A DNA stretch of 64,000 bases from Wolbachia endosymbiont of Tyrophagus putrescentiae (GTDB lineage Bacteria; Pseudomonadota; Alphaproteobacteria; Rickettsiales; Anaplasmataceae): NCBI GenBank assembly GCA_030441635.1, contig JAUEMM010000003.1, positions 1 through 64,000 on the forward strand, written 5' to 3'. This document shows, piece by piece, positions 29,416 to 38,023 of this stretch (the stretch's first letter is position 1; every line of letters begins with the position of its first letter). The notes beneath the pieces are model-generated. The model was not told where the DNA came from. It saw only the letters and a list, made by a program, of their open reading frames with translations, and did not search any database. A program made the position numbers and the translations under genes.

Positions 29416-30642
29416 GTGAAGGAAAAGTCTTTATTCATTAAAGCTGGTAGGAAATTTAAAGACTACAATGGTTCTATGAATCCACCGATTTACCATTCCT
29501 CCACCATATTATTTCCTACTTATAGAGATTATTTGAACGCATCAAATGGGGAAAGTATATATGATGTAATAAACGATGGAGTAGCGCGAGACTACAGCTA
29601 CAGCAGTGTTGGCACCCCTACTGTTCACTATTTTTCAAATGCACTTGCTGAAATCGAGGGCAAAGGACAAGCATTAATCTATCCATCCGGACTATTCGCT
29701 CTCACGTTCGCTGCTCTAACTTTCAGTAAAGCAGGCTCTCATGTTCTCATTCAAGATAACAGTTACTATCGTCTTAAACGATTTGCTGAAAATGAATTAT
29801 CAAAAAGAGGGGTTGAAGTAACTTTCTACGATCCAACTAAAAGCATAACTCATCTTATTCGCGACAATACTTCATTGATAATGATTGAAACTCCAGGTTC
29901 TGTAACGTTTGAAATTTCAGACATAGAACACATAGTAAAAGTGGCCAAAGAACACGGTATTGTAACTGTTTGCGATAATTCGTGGGCTACCTCTTTGTTA
30001 TTTAAGCCGTTAGATCATGGCATTGATGTTGCACTGTATGCAGTAACAAAATATTTAGCGGGTCACTCTGATTTACTCATGGGAGCTATGATCGCCGAAG
30101 GCGAGATTTTTAAGTTACTTTATGAAAGTTATAAACACTATGGAGTAACTGTTCAATCATACGATTGCTACCTTGCACATCGAGGATTAAGGACCCTAAA
30201 CGTACGTATGAAGCAGCATCAAGAAACGGCCATGAAAGTAGCTAAATGGCTAGAAATACATCCTAAAGTCAACAAGGTTTTGTATCCTGCATTACCATCG
30301 CATCCTCAGCATAACCTATGGAAGCACTACTTTAAAGGAGCAAGTAGTGTTTTTAGTATAGCACTTGATCAAGAGTATTCTCTTGAAGAATTAAGCAACA
30401 TGGTTAACCACATGAAAATCTTTAGTATCGGTGCTTCGTGGGGAGGATGTGATAGTTTAATATTACCAATAGATCGTAAATCTATGGCAAGGTCTATTAT
30501 GCAATCCAATCATGGTGGAAGTTGCGTAAGAATATTTTGCGGACTGGAAGATCCTGAAGATTTGATAGAGGACTTAGACTCCGCTTTAGCAAGATTTGAA
30601 AGTAGTAAAGTAAAGTGTGAAGTTGAAAGAGTTACTGCATAA
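29416..30642 (+). CDS. metC: Cystathionine beta-lyase / Cys-Met PLP-dependent enzyme
   Basis: PLP enzyme of the Cys/Met metabolism family, probably cleaving cystathionine (beta-lyase). 408 residues, with SYSSVGTPTVHYF, the Gly/Ser-rich YPSGLFAL, the cofactor Asp in VCDNSWAT, and the PLP Lys at 212 in AVTKYLAGHSDLLMGA. The start is GTG at 29416. The murE start lies inside its last codons (26-base overlap). The substrate choice between cystathionine beta-lyase and related lyases is by overall resemblance only. Confidence 0.85.
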   Translation: MKEKSLFIKAGRKFKDYNGSMNPPIYHSSTILFPTYRDYLNASNGESIYDVINDGVARDYSYSSVGTPTVHYFSNALAEIEGKGQALIYPSGLFALTFAALTFSKAGSHVLIQDNSYYRLKRFAENELSKRGVEVTFYDPTKSITHLIRDNTSLIMIETPGSVTFEISDIEHIVKVAKEHGIVTVCDNSWATSLLFKPLDHGIDVALYAVTKYLAGHSDLLMGAMIAEGEIFKLLYESYKHYGVTVQSYDCYLAHRGLRTLNVRMKQHQETAMKVAKWLEIHPKVNKVLYPALPSHPQHNLWKHYFKGASSVFSIALDQEYSLEELSNMVNHMKIFSIGASWGGCDSLILPIDRKSMARSIMQSNHGGSCVRIFCGLEDPEDLIEDLDSALARFESSKVKCEVERVTA

Positions 30643-31993
30643 TATTATTGATATAGATTCTGACACTGAAATTAATGGTGTTTCATGTAATCCGAAAAAA
30701 ATTAAGAAGGGATATCTTTTTGTCAAAATTTCAGAGCAAGATATAACTCTCTCAAATGCTGCAGCAGTAATAACAAATGACCCAACAGATAAAGCAATCT
30801 TTCATCCAAACCCTCAAAAAATATATAGTGAACTGGTCAGCAGATTTTACCGCTTTAAACAGCTAGAATACGCAGCAGCCGTCACAGGCACTAACGGAAA
30901 AACCTCCGTAGTAGAATTTTGTCGTCAGATTTGGCAGCATGCTGGTTACAATGCGGCGTCAATAGGAACACTTGGAATACGTATCAGTGACAACATAAGA
31001 CACAACAATTTAACAACCCCTGATGCAGATGATCTCTATGCTATACTACATGAAATCAACAAGAAAAATATAGAGAATGTCGTACTGGAGGCTTCAAGTC
31101 ACGGTATCGACCAATATAGAATTCATGGATTGAAATTGCGTGCAGCAGCTTTCACCAATTTCTCACCAGATCATTTAGATTATCATGGCAATATAGATAA
31201 ATACTTTGAAGCCAAGAAGAGATTATTTTATGAAATACTACCAGAAGGAGAAACAGCGATATTAAATGCTGATACAGTGGAATATGATATACTTTTCAAC
31301 ATAGCTCAAAGACGAAAAAATAAGATCATAACATATGGTAAAAAAAACGATGCTCAAATCACTTTATTAGAACAAAAACCAACTGTAGATGGTCAACACC
31401 TGGTAATTAAAATATATGATAAAATTCACAACGTGTTTTTCCCAGTGTTTGGAAAGTTCCAAGCATACAACTTGCTATGTGCTATAGGTATGTCTGGACT
31501 GAAAGAGGTGTGCGTAGAGAAACTTTACTCTCCTGAAGGCAGGATGGAAAAAATAAATTTCTTTGCATTCGTGGATTACGCCCATACTGCAGATGCATTA
31601 AAGCAAGCCTTGTTATCCTTAAAGTGGCACTTCAGAAAAAAAATAGTATTGGTATTTGGATGTGGCGGAAATCGCGACAAGGTAAAACGTTCTGAGATGG
31701 GCAAAGTTGCTCAAAGGTACGCAGATAGAGTAATAATTACTGATGACAATCCACGAAATGAAGATCCAGCAAAAATTCGTCACGATATCTTACTATACTG
31801 TTCTGATGCAATAGAAATAGGAGATAGGAGAGCAGCTATAGAAAAGGGGGTAGATATTGCCTATAATGAAGGCATGATATTGCTCGTTGCAGGTAAAGGG
31901 CATGAAAAATTTCAAATTATAGGAGAACAAGCTTTTGAATTTAGTGATGCATCCCTAATCATGAAGAAAACTTCCACATTAGGGATATCTTAA
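30617..31993 (+). CDS. murE: UDP-N-acetylmuramoyl-tripeptide synthetase MurE
   Basis: Mur ligase adding meso-DAP to UDP-MurNAc-dipeptide. 458 residues, slightly shorter than many MurE. The ATP loop GTNGKTS is at 91-97, followed by NLTTPDADDL, SSHGIDQYR and FTNFSPDHLDYHG. The DDNPRNEDP motif is the signature for meso-DAP specificity (DNPR). The GTG start at 30617 overlaps metC by 26 bases. With murA, dapF and the LD-carboxypeptidase it shows that this genome keeps DAP-type lipid II chemistry. Confidence 0.95.
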   Translation: MKLKELLHNIIDIDSDTEINGVSCNPKKIKKGYLFVKISEQDITLSNAAAVITNDPTDKAIFHPNPQKIYSELVSRFYRFKQLEYAAAVTGTNGKTSVVEFCRQIWQHAGYNAASIGTLGIRISDNIRHNNLTTPDADDLYAILHEINKKNIENVVLEASSHGIDQYRIHGLKLRAAAFTNFSPDHLDYHGNIDKYFEAKKRLFYEILPEGETAILNADTVEYDILFNIAQRRKNKIITYGKKNDAQITLLEQKPTVDGQHLVIKIYDKIHNVFFPVFGKFQAYNLLCAIGMSGLKEVCVEKLYSPEGRMEKINFFAFVDYAHTADALKQALLSLKWHFRKKIVLVFGCGGNRDKVKRSEMGKVAQRYADRVIITDDNPRNEDPAKIRHDILLYCSDAIEIGDRRAAIEKGVDIAYNEGMILLVAGKGHEKFQIIGEQAFEFSDASLIMKKTSTLGIS

Positions 31994-32035
31994 AAATCTG
32001 ATAACATATAAAAGTCTTTTCCTTTACTTAAAAAA

Positions 32036-32716
32036 ATGCGAAACCTATACGAAGCGTTTTATGATCATCTACTGAATTGTAGCACAAAACAGCGATATCG
32101 CTCTATTGTAGTACTAAATGGAGAAATACCTGATTCACCATTTTTTAAACAAGACATACCCATTGTTGCTGTAGATGGAGGAGCAAATCGACTTGTGTCA
32201 ATAGGTATACAACCTGATTTCGTTGTAGGAGATTTGGATAGTATAAGTCCAAACTTGCGTTCTAGCTTCAATACAGTATATTTACCTGATCAAAATTACT
32301 GTGATTTTTCTAAGTCTGTAGCCTACTTAAAAACAGTAGAATTGTTGCCATCAATAATAACAGGCATTACCGTAGGAGCAATTGATCACATATTACAGAA
32401 CATTAATGTTTTTCTAAAAACTGATAGCATCTTTTACACAAACTCACCTTCCATGGTAGTACATATCCTAAAAAGAGGTATTACTCATTTTTTTTCTCTA
32501 CAAAACAATACTAAGATATCTTTGCTTGGTATACCAAGCGCTAAAATATCAACTAAAGGATTAAAATGGGAATTACGCCATAATAAACTTAGCTTTCCAG
32601 GAAAAAATTCTCGCTTTAATCGAAGTGTGAGCAATAAGGTATCCATAGAAGTACACAGCGGTACATGTTTAGCAATGATTTATCTGGAATCAATAGATGA
32701 CGCCGGCATAAAATAA
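32036..32716 (+). CDS. thiN: Thiamine pyrophosphokinase
   Basis: Transfers pyrophosphate from ATP to thiamine to make TPP. 226 residues with the catalytic region VAVDGGANRL, then PDFVVGDLDSIS, DQNYCDFSKSVAYL (family form DQNxTDFxK), and the C-terminal beta-domain GLKWEL. It lies on the plus-strand block after murE. TPP made here could serve enzymes such as the pyruvate dehydrogenase encoded in this window. Confidence 0.9.
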   Translation: MRNLYEAFYDHLLNCSTKQRYRSIVVLNGEIPDSPFFKQDIPIVAVDGGANRLVSIGIQPDFVVGDLDSISPNLRSSFNTVYLPDQNYCDFSKSVAYLKTVELLPSIITGITVGAIDHILQNINVFLKTDSIFYTNSPSMVVHILKRGITHFFSLQNNTKISLLGIPSAKISTKGLKWELRHNKLSFPGKNSRFNRSVSNKVSIEVHSGTCLAMIYLESIDDAGIK

Positions 32717-32859
32717 AAAGCAGAAGTTAAAAATTGCCAGCTAGAATTTAAATAAACAAGGTATAATCTTTTTAAGATGAAATGGAAGTATCATAAAAAT
32801 TGCAGTCTGTAAGTTTTTGAATTCAATGATGTTGATGCAATAAGAGAGTAAAAACCTAT

Positions 32860-33447
32860 ATGATAGACAGCGTAGTAAATGCGATAAAAAACAATTTGCT
32901 AGTGTGTTTTCCGACAGAAACAGTGTATGCACTTGCTTGTAATGCATTAAATAGCGAAGCCATAGAGAAGATATACCAGATAAAAAAACGCTCTAAAAAT
33001 AAACCGTTATCTGTATTTGTAAAAGATATCAGCAGCTTAATGAAAATAGTGAAAGTGAGAAAGGAATATATTAACTTAATAAATCAGCTCTCTCCGGGGC
33101 CAATTACTTATATTCTACCACTTAGAAACACTAATATTCTGCCAAGCGAATTTTTTAAAGTAAGCGTGGGCCTAAGAATTCCTGATCACCCAACTGCAGC
33201 TTCGATATTAAATAAATTGGAAATACCCATCATTGCAACTAGCATAAACATTTCAGGAGAAAAAAGTGCATGTAAAGCAAGCGATATACCGCAATCCATC
33301 AAACAATACTTATTCTCCATAATTGAAGATGATGAATTAGTTTCAGGTGTGGAATCAACCATCGTTGACTTAACTACAGATCAGCCTAAGATTTTAAGAA
33401 AAGGGTCACAAGCCATAAATCAATTTTATGTATGCAAAAAGTCATAG
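32860..33447 (+). CDS. tsaC: L-threonylcarbamoyladenylate synthase (TsaC/Sua5/YrdC)
   Basis: Makes threonylcarbamoyl-AMP for the t6A37 tRNA modification. 195 residues with the YrdC signature: FPTETVYALACNA, KKRSKNKPLSVFV, LSPGPITYIL, VGLRIPDHP and TSINISGE. The 3' end overlaps holB by 16 bases. Confidence 0.94.
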   Translation: MIDSVVNAIKNNLLVCFPTETVYALACNALNSEAIEKIYQIKKRSKNKPLSVFVKDISSLMKIVKVRKEYINLINQLSPGPITYILPLRNTNILPSEFFKVSVGLRIPDHPTAASILNKLEIPIIATSINISGEKSACKASDIPQSIKQYLFSIIEDDELVSGVESTIVDLTTDQPKILRKGSQAINQFYVCKKS

Positions 33448-34226
33448 GGCACATTCAAGCTAAGGAAAGATTGATAAACAACTTATCTGTTCAATCTTGG
33501 CTGGTTTGCGGAAAAAAGGGAATAGGAAAAGCAACACTCGTAAAAGCCTTTGCTAATTGGCTACTCATAAAAAACTATGATTCAATTGCGTTAGATTTAC
33601 ATATAGTAGAGGGCGACACAATTGGAGTAGATGAAGTGAGAGAAATGAAAAAATTTCTATACCTAAGCTCTCTCCAATCAGAATATAGGGTAGCTATAAT
33701 AGATAGCTTGGAAGCAATGACCAACAATGCTAAAAATGCAATACTAAAAATATTAGAAGAGCCGCCAAAAAATTCTAAAATATTCATAGTTAGTCATAAA
33801 CCACACGATATACAAACTACTATTAAATGTAGATGTTTTCAATTAACCCTGTTGCCATTAACTTATGATGAAACAAAGCAAGTTGTTCTTTCTCAATGTA
33901 AGCTTGATAATAAAACGTTTGACGAAATGATGGAGTTGTTTCCTGGAGCGCCAGGAATGATAATAAATAGCAACACACACAACGATCTTTATGCACTCTT
34001 AAATAATCCAAGTAAAATAATTAATAGCAATATTGATTTAGAGTTAGCATCTCATATTTTTCAAGCTCTTATTTTAAAAAATATAAAGAAAGACATACAT
34101 AATGCTGAAGTACTGCTTAAAAAATGGAAAAAAATAGACGAACTTTTCATAGCTGCAAAGCAATTTTATCTGGATAAAAAGCACGTTCTAGCCAATATAA
34201 CGAACATTTTGGATATGGATAAATAA
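33432..34226 (+). CDS. holB: DNA polymerase III delta-prime subunit
   Basis: Clamp-loader subunit. 264 residues. It starts IGHIQAKERL and has a Walker A-like GKKGIGKATL, which is retained although delta-prime proteins often lack ATPase activity. The sensor/SRC-type region is LEEPPKNSKIFIVSH, followed by IKCRCFQL. It overlaps the tsaC 3' end, suggesting cotranscription. Confidence 0.88.
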   Translation: MQKVIGHIQAKERLINNLSVQSWLVCGKKGIGKATLVKAFANWLLIKNYDSIALDLHIVEGDTIGVDEVREMKKFLYLSSLQSEYRVAIIDSLEAMTNNAKNAILKILEEPPKNSKIFIVSHKPHDIQTTIKCRCFQLTLLPLTYDETKQVVLSQCKLDNKTFDEMMELFPGAPGMIINSNTHNDLYALLNNPSKIINSNIDLELASHIFQALILKNIKKDIHNAEVLLKKWKKIDELFIAAKQFYLDKKHVLANITNILDMDK

Positions 34227-34311
34227 AAATATATAAAAACTCAATAGTATTGATAAATCGACTGTATTGAATATAATCTTCAGTAACAATGATTAATTTA
34301 AGAACTACTAG

Positions 34312-35067
34312 ATGAATATATATTTAAGATTTTGTGGTATAATGCTAGGTAAAATCTTCCCTGGTAAAACAGTAAGTTCTTTTCTAGGGGTAGGATATTT
34401 ACCAACTTGGCAAAATTATTGGGCTTCTTTTCTGGCACTATTTATTATTGATATCACTTTAGTTCTTACCTACGGGAATCAGTATTTATTATATACACCA
34501 AGTTCATGGCTGCCTGTAGCTGCTGTTTTTATAGAGGTGGTGTTATTTACATCAGTTATTCAAATAATTGGCATATTTATTTTACAGTCTAGAGATCCTG
34601 CAGCAAATAGTGGAGAAAATATAGTGATACAAATGGCAACGGGGCAAATGCTGACTGTTGGATGTTCAATGCCTGCAATTATGTATATTTACATTACTAT
34701 CAGCAAATTTTATTTGAGCATATGTAAACAAATACTCCAATGTCCTGCTTGGTTTAATGATTTTATGCATTTTCTATTTTTCATCACGATACCTTTTGTA
34801 TTCTTTAATATTGTAGAGATAGTTAAGCCATGGCCAATAAGCACAATACAATTAGGTTATAACAATCCACTATCCATTACCATTGAGGGAATTGTTTATG
34901 CACTCTATTCAATAATACTATTATACTTAGTAGCATTTGTATTTTGTGACCTTACTATGCCTTTTGCAATTGAGTTTAATACTATGGTTGCCAAGTACGT
35001 ACAAAGAGATTTATTTACTTTTAAAGAAGGTTTATCAGCTCTTAAGGCAGGATCTGCTTTAAAATAA
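34312..35067 (+). CDS. PgpA-like membrane protein with altered catalytic residues
   Basis: 251 residues and 5-6 hydrophobic segments. By eye it aligns along its length with phosphatidylglycerophosphatase A: FLGVGYLP at 24-31, GENIVIQMATGQ at 101-112 (family IVxDExxG), EIVKPWPI at 169-176 (family D-x-x-KPWPI) and ITIEGIV at 189-195 (family IxIDDIV). The acidic residues expected in each motif are changed: D-E to Q107-M108, D to E169, and D-D to E192-G193. The PGT segment (family PGTxGS) is WQNYWAS. So it has a PgpA-like fold but probably not the same metal-dependent phosphatase chemistry. The gene lies between holB and glyQ. If my family alignment is wrong it is simply a multi-pass membrane protein. 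Confidence 0.6.
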   Translation: MNIYLRFCGIMLGKIFPGKTVSSFLGVGYLPTWQNYWASFLALFIIDITLVLTYGNQYLLYTPSSWLPVAAVFIEVVLFTSVIQIIGIFILQSRDPAANSGENIVIQMATGQMLTVGCSMPAIMYIYITISKFYLSICKQILQCPAWFNDFMHFLFFITIPFVFFNIVEIVKPWPISTIQLGYNNPLSITIEGIVYALYSIILLYLVAFVFCDLTMPFAIEFNTMVAKYVQRDLFTFKEGLSALKAGSALK

Positions 35068-35122
35068 ACGTTGAATCATATATAATTACCTATATATTCG
35101 GTATAAAAAGTATACGGTTTGT

Positions 35123-35959
35123 GTGAACTTACAAGATATAATAAAAACACTAGAAAATTTTTGGTCTGAGAAAGGCTGTACAATATTGCATCCATATACA
35201 TCTGAAGTTGGGGCAGGAACATTACACCCTGCAACAATCATGTCTGCAATTGATAAAAAACCCGCTAAGATAGCATACCTACAGCCAGTAATTAGGCCTG
35301 CAGATGGACGCCATGGAGATAATCCCAATCGTCTATATCAACATCATCAGTATCAAGTGATAATAAAGCCTTCAGTTGAGAATCTACAAGAGCTATATCT
35401 TGAAAGCTTGAAAGCACTTGGAATATCAACTAAAAGTTATGATATTAAATTCATAGAAGATGATTGGGAAAATCCAAGTGTTGGTGCATCAGGACTCGGA
35501 TGGGAAGTCACATGCAATGGTATGGAAGTAACACAATTTACTTATATACAACAAGTTGGAGGTATTGATTGCTGCATGATTCCCGGTGAAATCGCGTATG
35601 GATTAGAACGCTTAGCGATGCATATACAAAATGTAGATAATGTTTATGATATAGCTTGGAACGGCTATGGTGTAACCTACAGAGATATTTTTAAACAAAG
35701 GGAATATGAGTTCTCTCATCTAGCATTGGAGTATTACGATGCAAAGGTAGTGCAGCAGCAATTTATAGACACCGAAAAGTTGTGTATATTTCTTATTGAA
35801 AAAGAAATGCCACTTGCAGCCTATGACCAATGCATAAAAACTAGTCATCTGCTTAACTTGCTTGACGCAAGAGGAGTGCTTGGTGTAAATGAACGCACAG
35901 CATATATAAGCAGAGTAAGAGACCTGGCAAAAAAATGTTGTGAATTAATGAGTAAATAA
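35123..35959 (+). CDS. glyQ: Glycine-tRNA ligase alpha subunit
   Basis: Class II catalytic alpha subunit of the heterotetrameric bacterial glycyl-tRNA synthetase. 278 residues with FWSEKGCTILHPY, the motif 2 region RPADGRHGDNPNRLYQHHQYQV, GWEVTCNGMEVTQFTYIQQ, and ERLAMHIQ. The start is GTG at 35123. glyS follows 3 bases after the stop. Confidence 0.96.
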   Translation: MNLQDIIKTLENFWSEKGCTILHPYTSEVGAGTLHPATIMSAIDKKPAKIAYLQPVIRPADGRHGDNPNRLYQHHQYQVIIKPSVENLQELYLESLKALGISTKSYDIKFIEDDWENPSVGASGLGWEVTCNGMEVTQFTYIQQVGGIDCCMIPGEIAYGLERLAMHIQNVDNVYDIAWNGYGVTYRDIFKQREYEFSHLALEYYDAKVVQQQFIDTEKLCIFLIEKEMPLAAYDQCIKTSHLLNLLDARGVLGVNERTAYISRVRDLAKKCCELMSK

Positions 35960-35962
35960 TAT

Positions 35963-38023
35963 ATGTCATCACAGTTATTATTTGAGTGCCTTTCAGAAGA
36001 AATACCAGCAAGAATGCAAAATTTAGCTGCAACGCAGGCTAAGAATTACATTAATACTGCTTTTAAAAAAAACAATATAAAGTTTACATCAGTAGAAGTG
36101 TTTATAACGGCACGTCGTATCACTCTCTTTGTTGATAATATAAATATTGCAGAACTTAAGAATGAAATTAAAGGCCCAAAAGTTAATTCAGCACAGAGCG
36201 CTTTAGAAGGATTCCTACGAAAAAATCAGAAAAGTATGGAAGATCTATTTGTTCGTAAGGTAAATAATGAAGACTTTTACTTTATTAGAAAAGATAACTG
36301 TTCTTTCAATATCAATGAGTTACTCAAAAATCAGCTAGAAGATATGTTGAAAAATTTCTCTTGGCCTAAGAGTATGAGATGGGGTGAAAGAAAGGAGAGA
36401 TGGATAAGGCCAATCAAGAGCATTCTGTGTATTTTCAATGATGAAATAATACCCGTATCTTTCGCTGGAATAACAGCCTCAAACACAACCCATGGCCACA
36501 GGTTTCTTTCAAATAACAAAGTTTTAACGATAAATACACCAAAAGATTATTTTGCACTGTTAGAAAAAAATAGCGTAATTTTTCAACAGAAACAATTTAT
36601 ACTAGATCAAATTAACGAATTTGCAAAAAGTAACAACTTAAAATTCGAACGTAACGATCACTTATTAAGTGAGTTGTCAGGACTGATAGAGTATCCTACA
36701 GTGTTATTTGGCAAAGTAAATCAGGAAAAGTCGGCTGAATTACCTAAAGAGGTGATACTTAGCATAATACAAACACAACAGAAATATCTTGCCTTAAGTG
36801 ATGGACAAAAGATTTTATATTTTGCCACTGTCGTTAATGTCATAAACGAAAATGTCATTAAAGGACACGAAAGAATATTAGAAGCACGTCTTGCTGATGC
36901 TCAATTTTTAATATCTCAAGACAAAAGATACAACCTAGATTACTACATCAGCAAACTAGACTCAATGTTGTTTCACGCTTTTTTAGGTAGCATTAAAGAA
37001 AAAATGAAACGCATTACAGCTCTATCGAAATATGTAGCTATATGGATTCCTCATGCCTCACTAATCAAGGTTGAACGTACTGCACATCTAGCAAAAGCTG
37101 ACTTAGCAACCCTAATTGTTAGGGAATTTCCTGAACTGCAAGGAATAATGGGTGGTCATTATGCAGCATACTTCCATGAAGATAAAGAAGTAGCAAAATC
37201 TATAGTAGATCACTATAAACCAATAGGCTCAGAGCAGGAATGTCCTTCACTTCCTTCAGCAATTGCTGTATCCCTAGCCGATAAATTAGATAGTCTAGTT
37301 GGTCTCATGGTTGCAGGTGAAAGGGTTTCTAGTTCATACGATCAATTCGGCTTAAGAAGAATGTCTATTGGTATAATCAGAACAATACTTGAAAATAATT
37401 TGCATATTCCAATAAAGCTACTAATAGATAAAGCCATATTTCTATATTCAAAACAAATTCTTGTTAGAAATAATGCTAAGGGTGACAAAAAACAAATTTC
37501 AGAATTAGTATTCAAGTTTTTCCTAGAAAGATTTAAAGTTATCTTAAAAAACAAAGATATAAGGCAAGACATTATAGACTCAATATTATACCAAAATGAT
37601 GTAAATGATCTCTTAACAACAGAAGAGCAAATAATTACACTAAATAATTACTTAAATACAACAGAGGGTGAAAAGATTCTTGGTACGTACAAAAGAGTCA
37701 GTAACATAGTCAACAAAGCAAAAAAAAGTGATGACAATGTATCCTATGACAAAAAACTTTTAACTGAAAAAGAAGAGCTTGAATTATCAAACCATGCTCT
37801 GGCTTCCTTGAAAAAGATAAAACAAGCAGTAAAAAGTAATGAATTTAAAGCCGCACTTGATGAGCTTTTAAGTTTTACTCCTCTTGTTGATCAATTTATG
37901 GACAATGTAAAAATTAACTGTGGTTCTGATAAACTGAAAAAAAATAGATTATCTTTACTAGCAAAAATAGTTTCTATCTTTAATTTAGTAACAAATTTCA
38001 ACCTAATACAGTGCAAATCATAA
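35963..38023 (+). CDS. glyS: Glycine-tRNA ligase beta subunit
   Basis: Beta subunit of glycyl-tRNA synthetase; binds tRNA and contains an HD-like domain and a DALR-type C-terminus. 686 residues, with ECLSEEIPARM, FTARRITLFVDN-like start motifs, SWPKSMRWGE, and HYKPIGSEQECP. The 3' end overlaps uvrC by 13 bases. Start ATG at 35963, 3 bases after glyQ. Confidence 0.96.
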   Translation: MSSQLLFECLSEEIPARMQNLAATQAKNYINTAFKKNNIKFTSVEVFITARRITLFVDNINIAELKNEIKGPKVNSAQSALEGFLRKNQKSMEDLFVRKVNNEDFYFIRKDNCSFNINELLKNQLEDMLKNFSWPKSMRWGERKERWIRPIKSILCIFNDEIIPVSFAGITASNTTHGHRFLSNNKVLTINTPKDYFALLEKNSVIFQQKQFILDQINEFAKSNNLKFERNDHLLSELSGLIEYPTVLFGKVNQEKSAELPKEVILSIIQTQQKYLALSDGQKILYFATVVNVINENVIKGHERILEARLADAQFLISQDKRYNLDYYISKLDSMLFHAFLGSIKEKMKRITALSKYVAIWIPHASLIKVERTAHLAKADLATLIVREFPELQGIMGGHYAAYFHEDKEVAKSIVDHYKPIGSEQECPSLPSAIAVSLADKLDSLVGLMVAGERVSSSYDQFGLRRMSIGIIRTILENNLHIPIKLLIDKAIFLYSKQILVRNNAKGDKKQISELVFKFFLERFKVILKNKDIRQDIIDSILYQNDVNDLLTTEEQIITLNNYLNTTEGEKILGTYKRVSNIVNKAKKSDDNVSYDKKLLTEKEELELSNHALASLKKIKQAVKSNEFKAALDELLSFTPLVDQFMDNVKINCGSDKLKKNRLSLLAKIVSIFNLVTNFNLIQCKS

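Noticed and set aside
32734..32767. TTGCCA ... TATAAT upstream of tsaC as a promoter
   Set aside because: The -10 hexamer is perfect, but the spacing to TTGCCA is 22 bases, too long for a standard sigma-70 promoter, and no better -35 lies at 17 bases.
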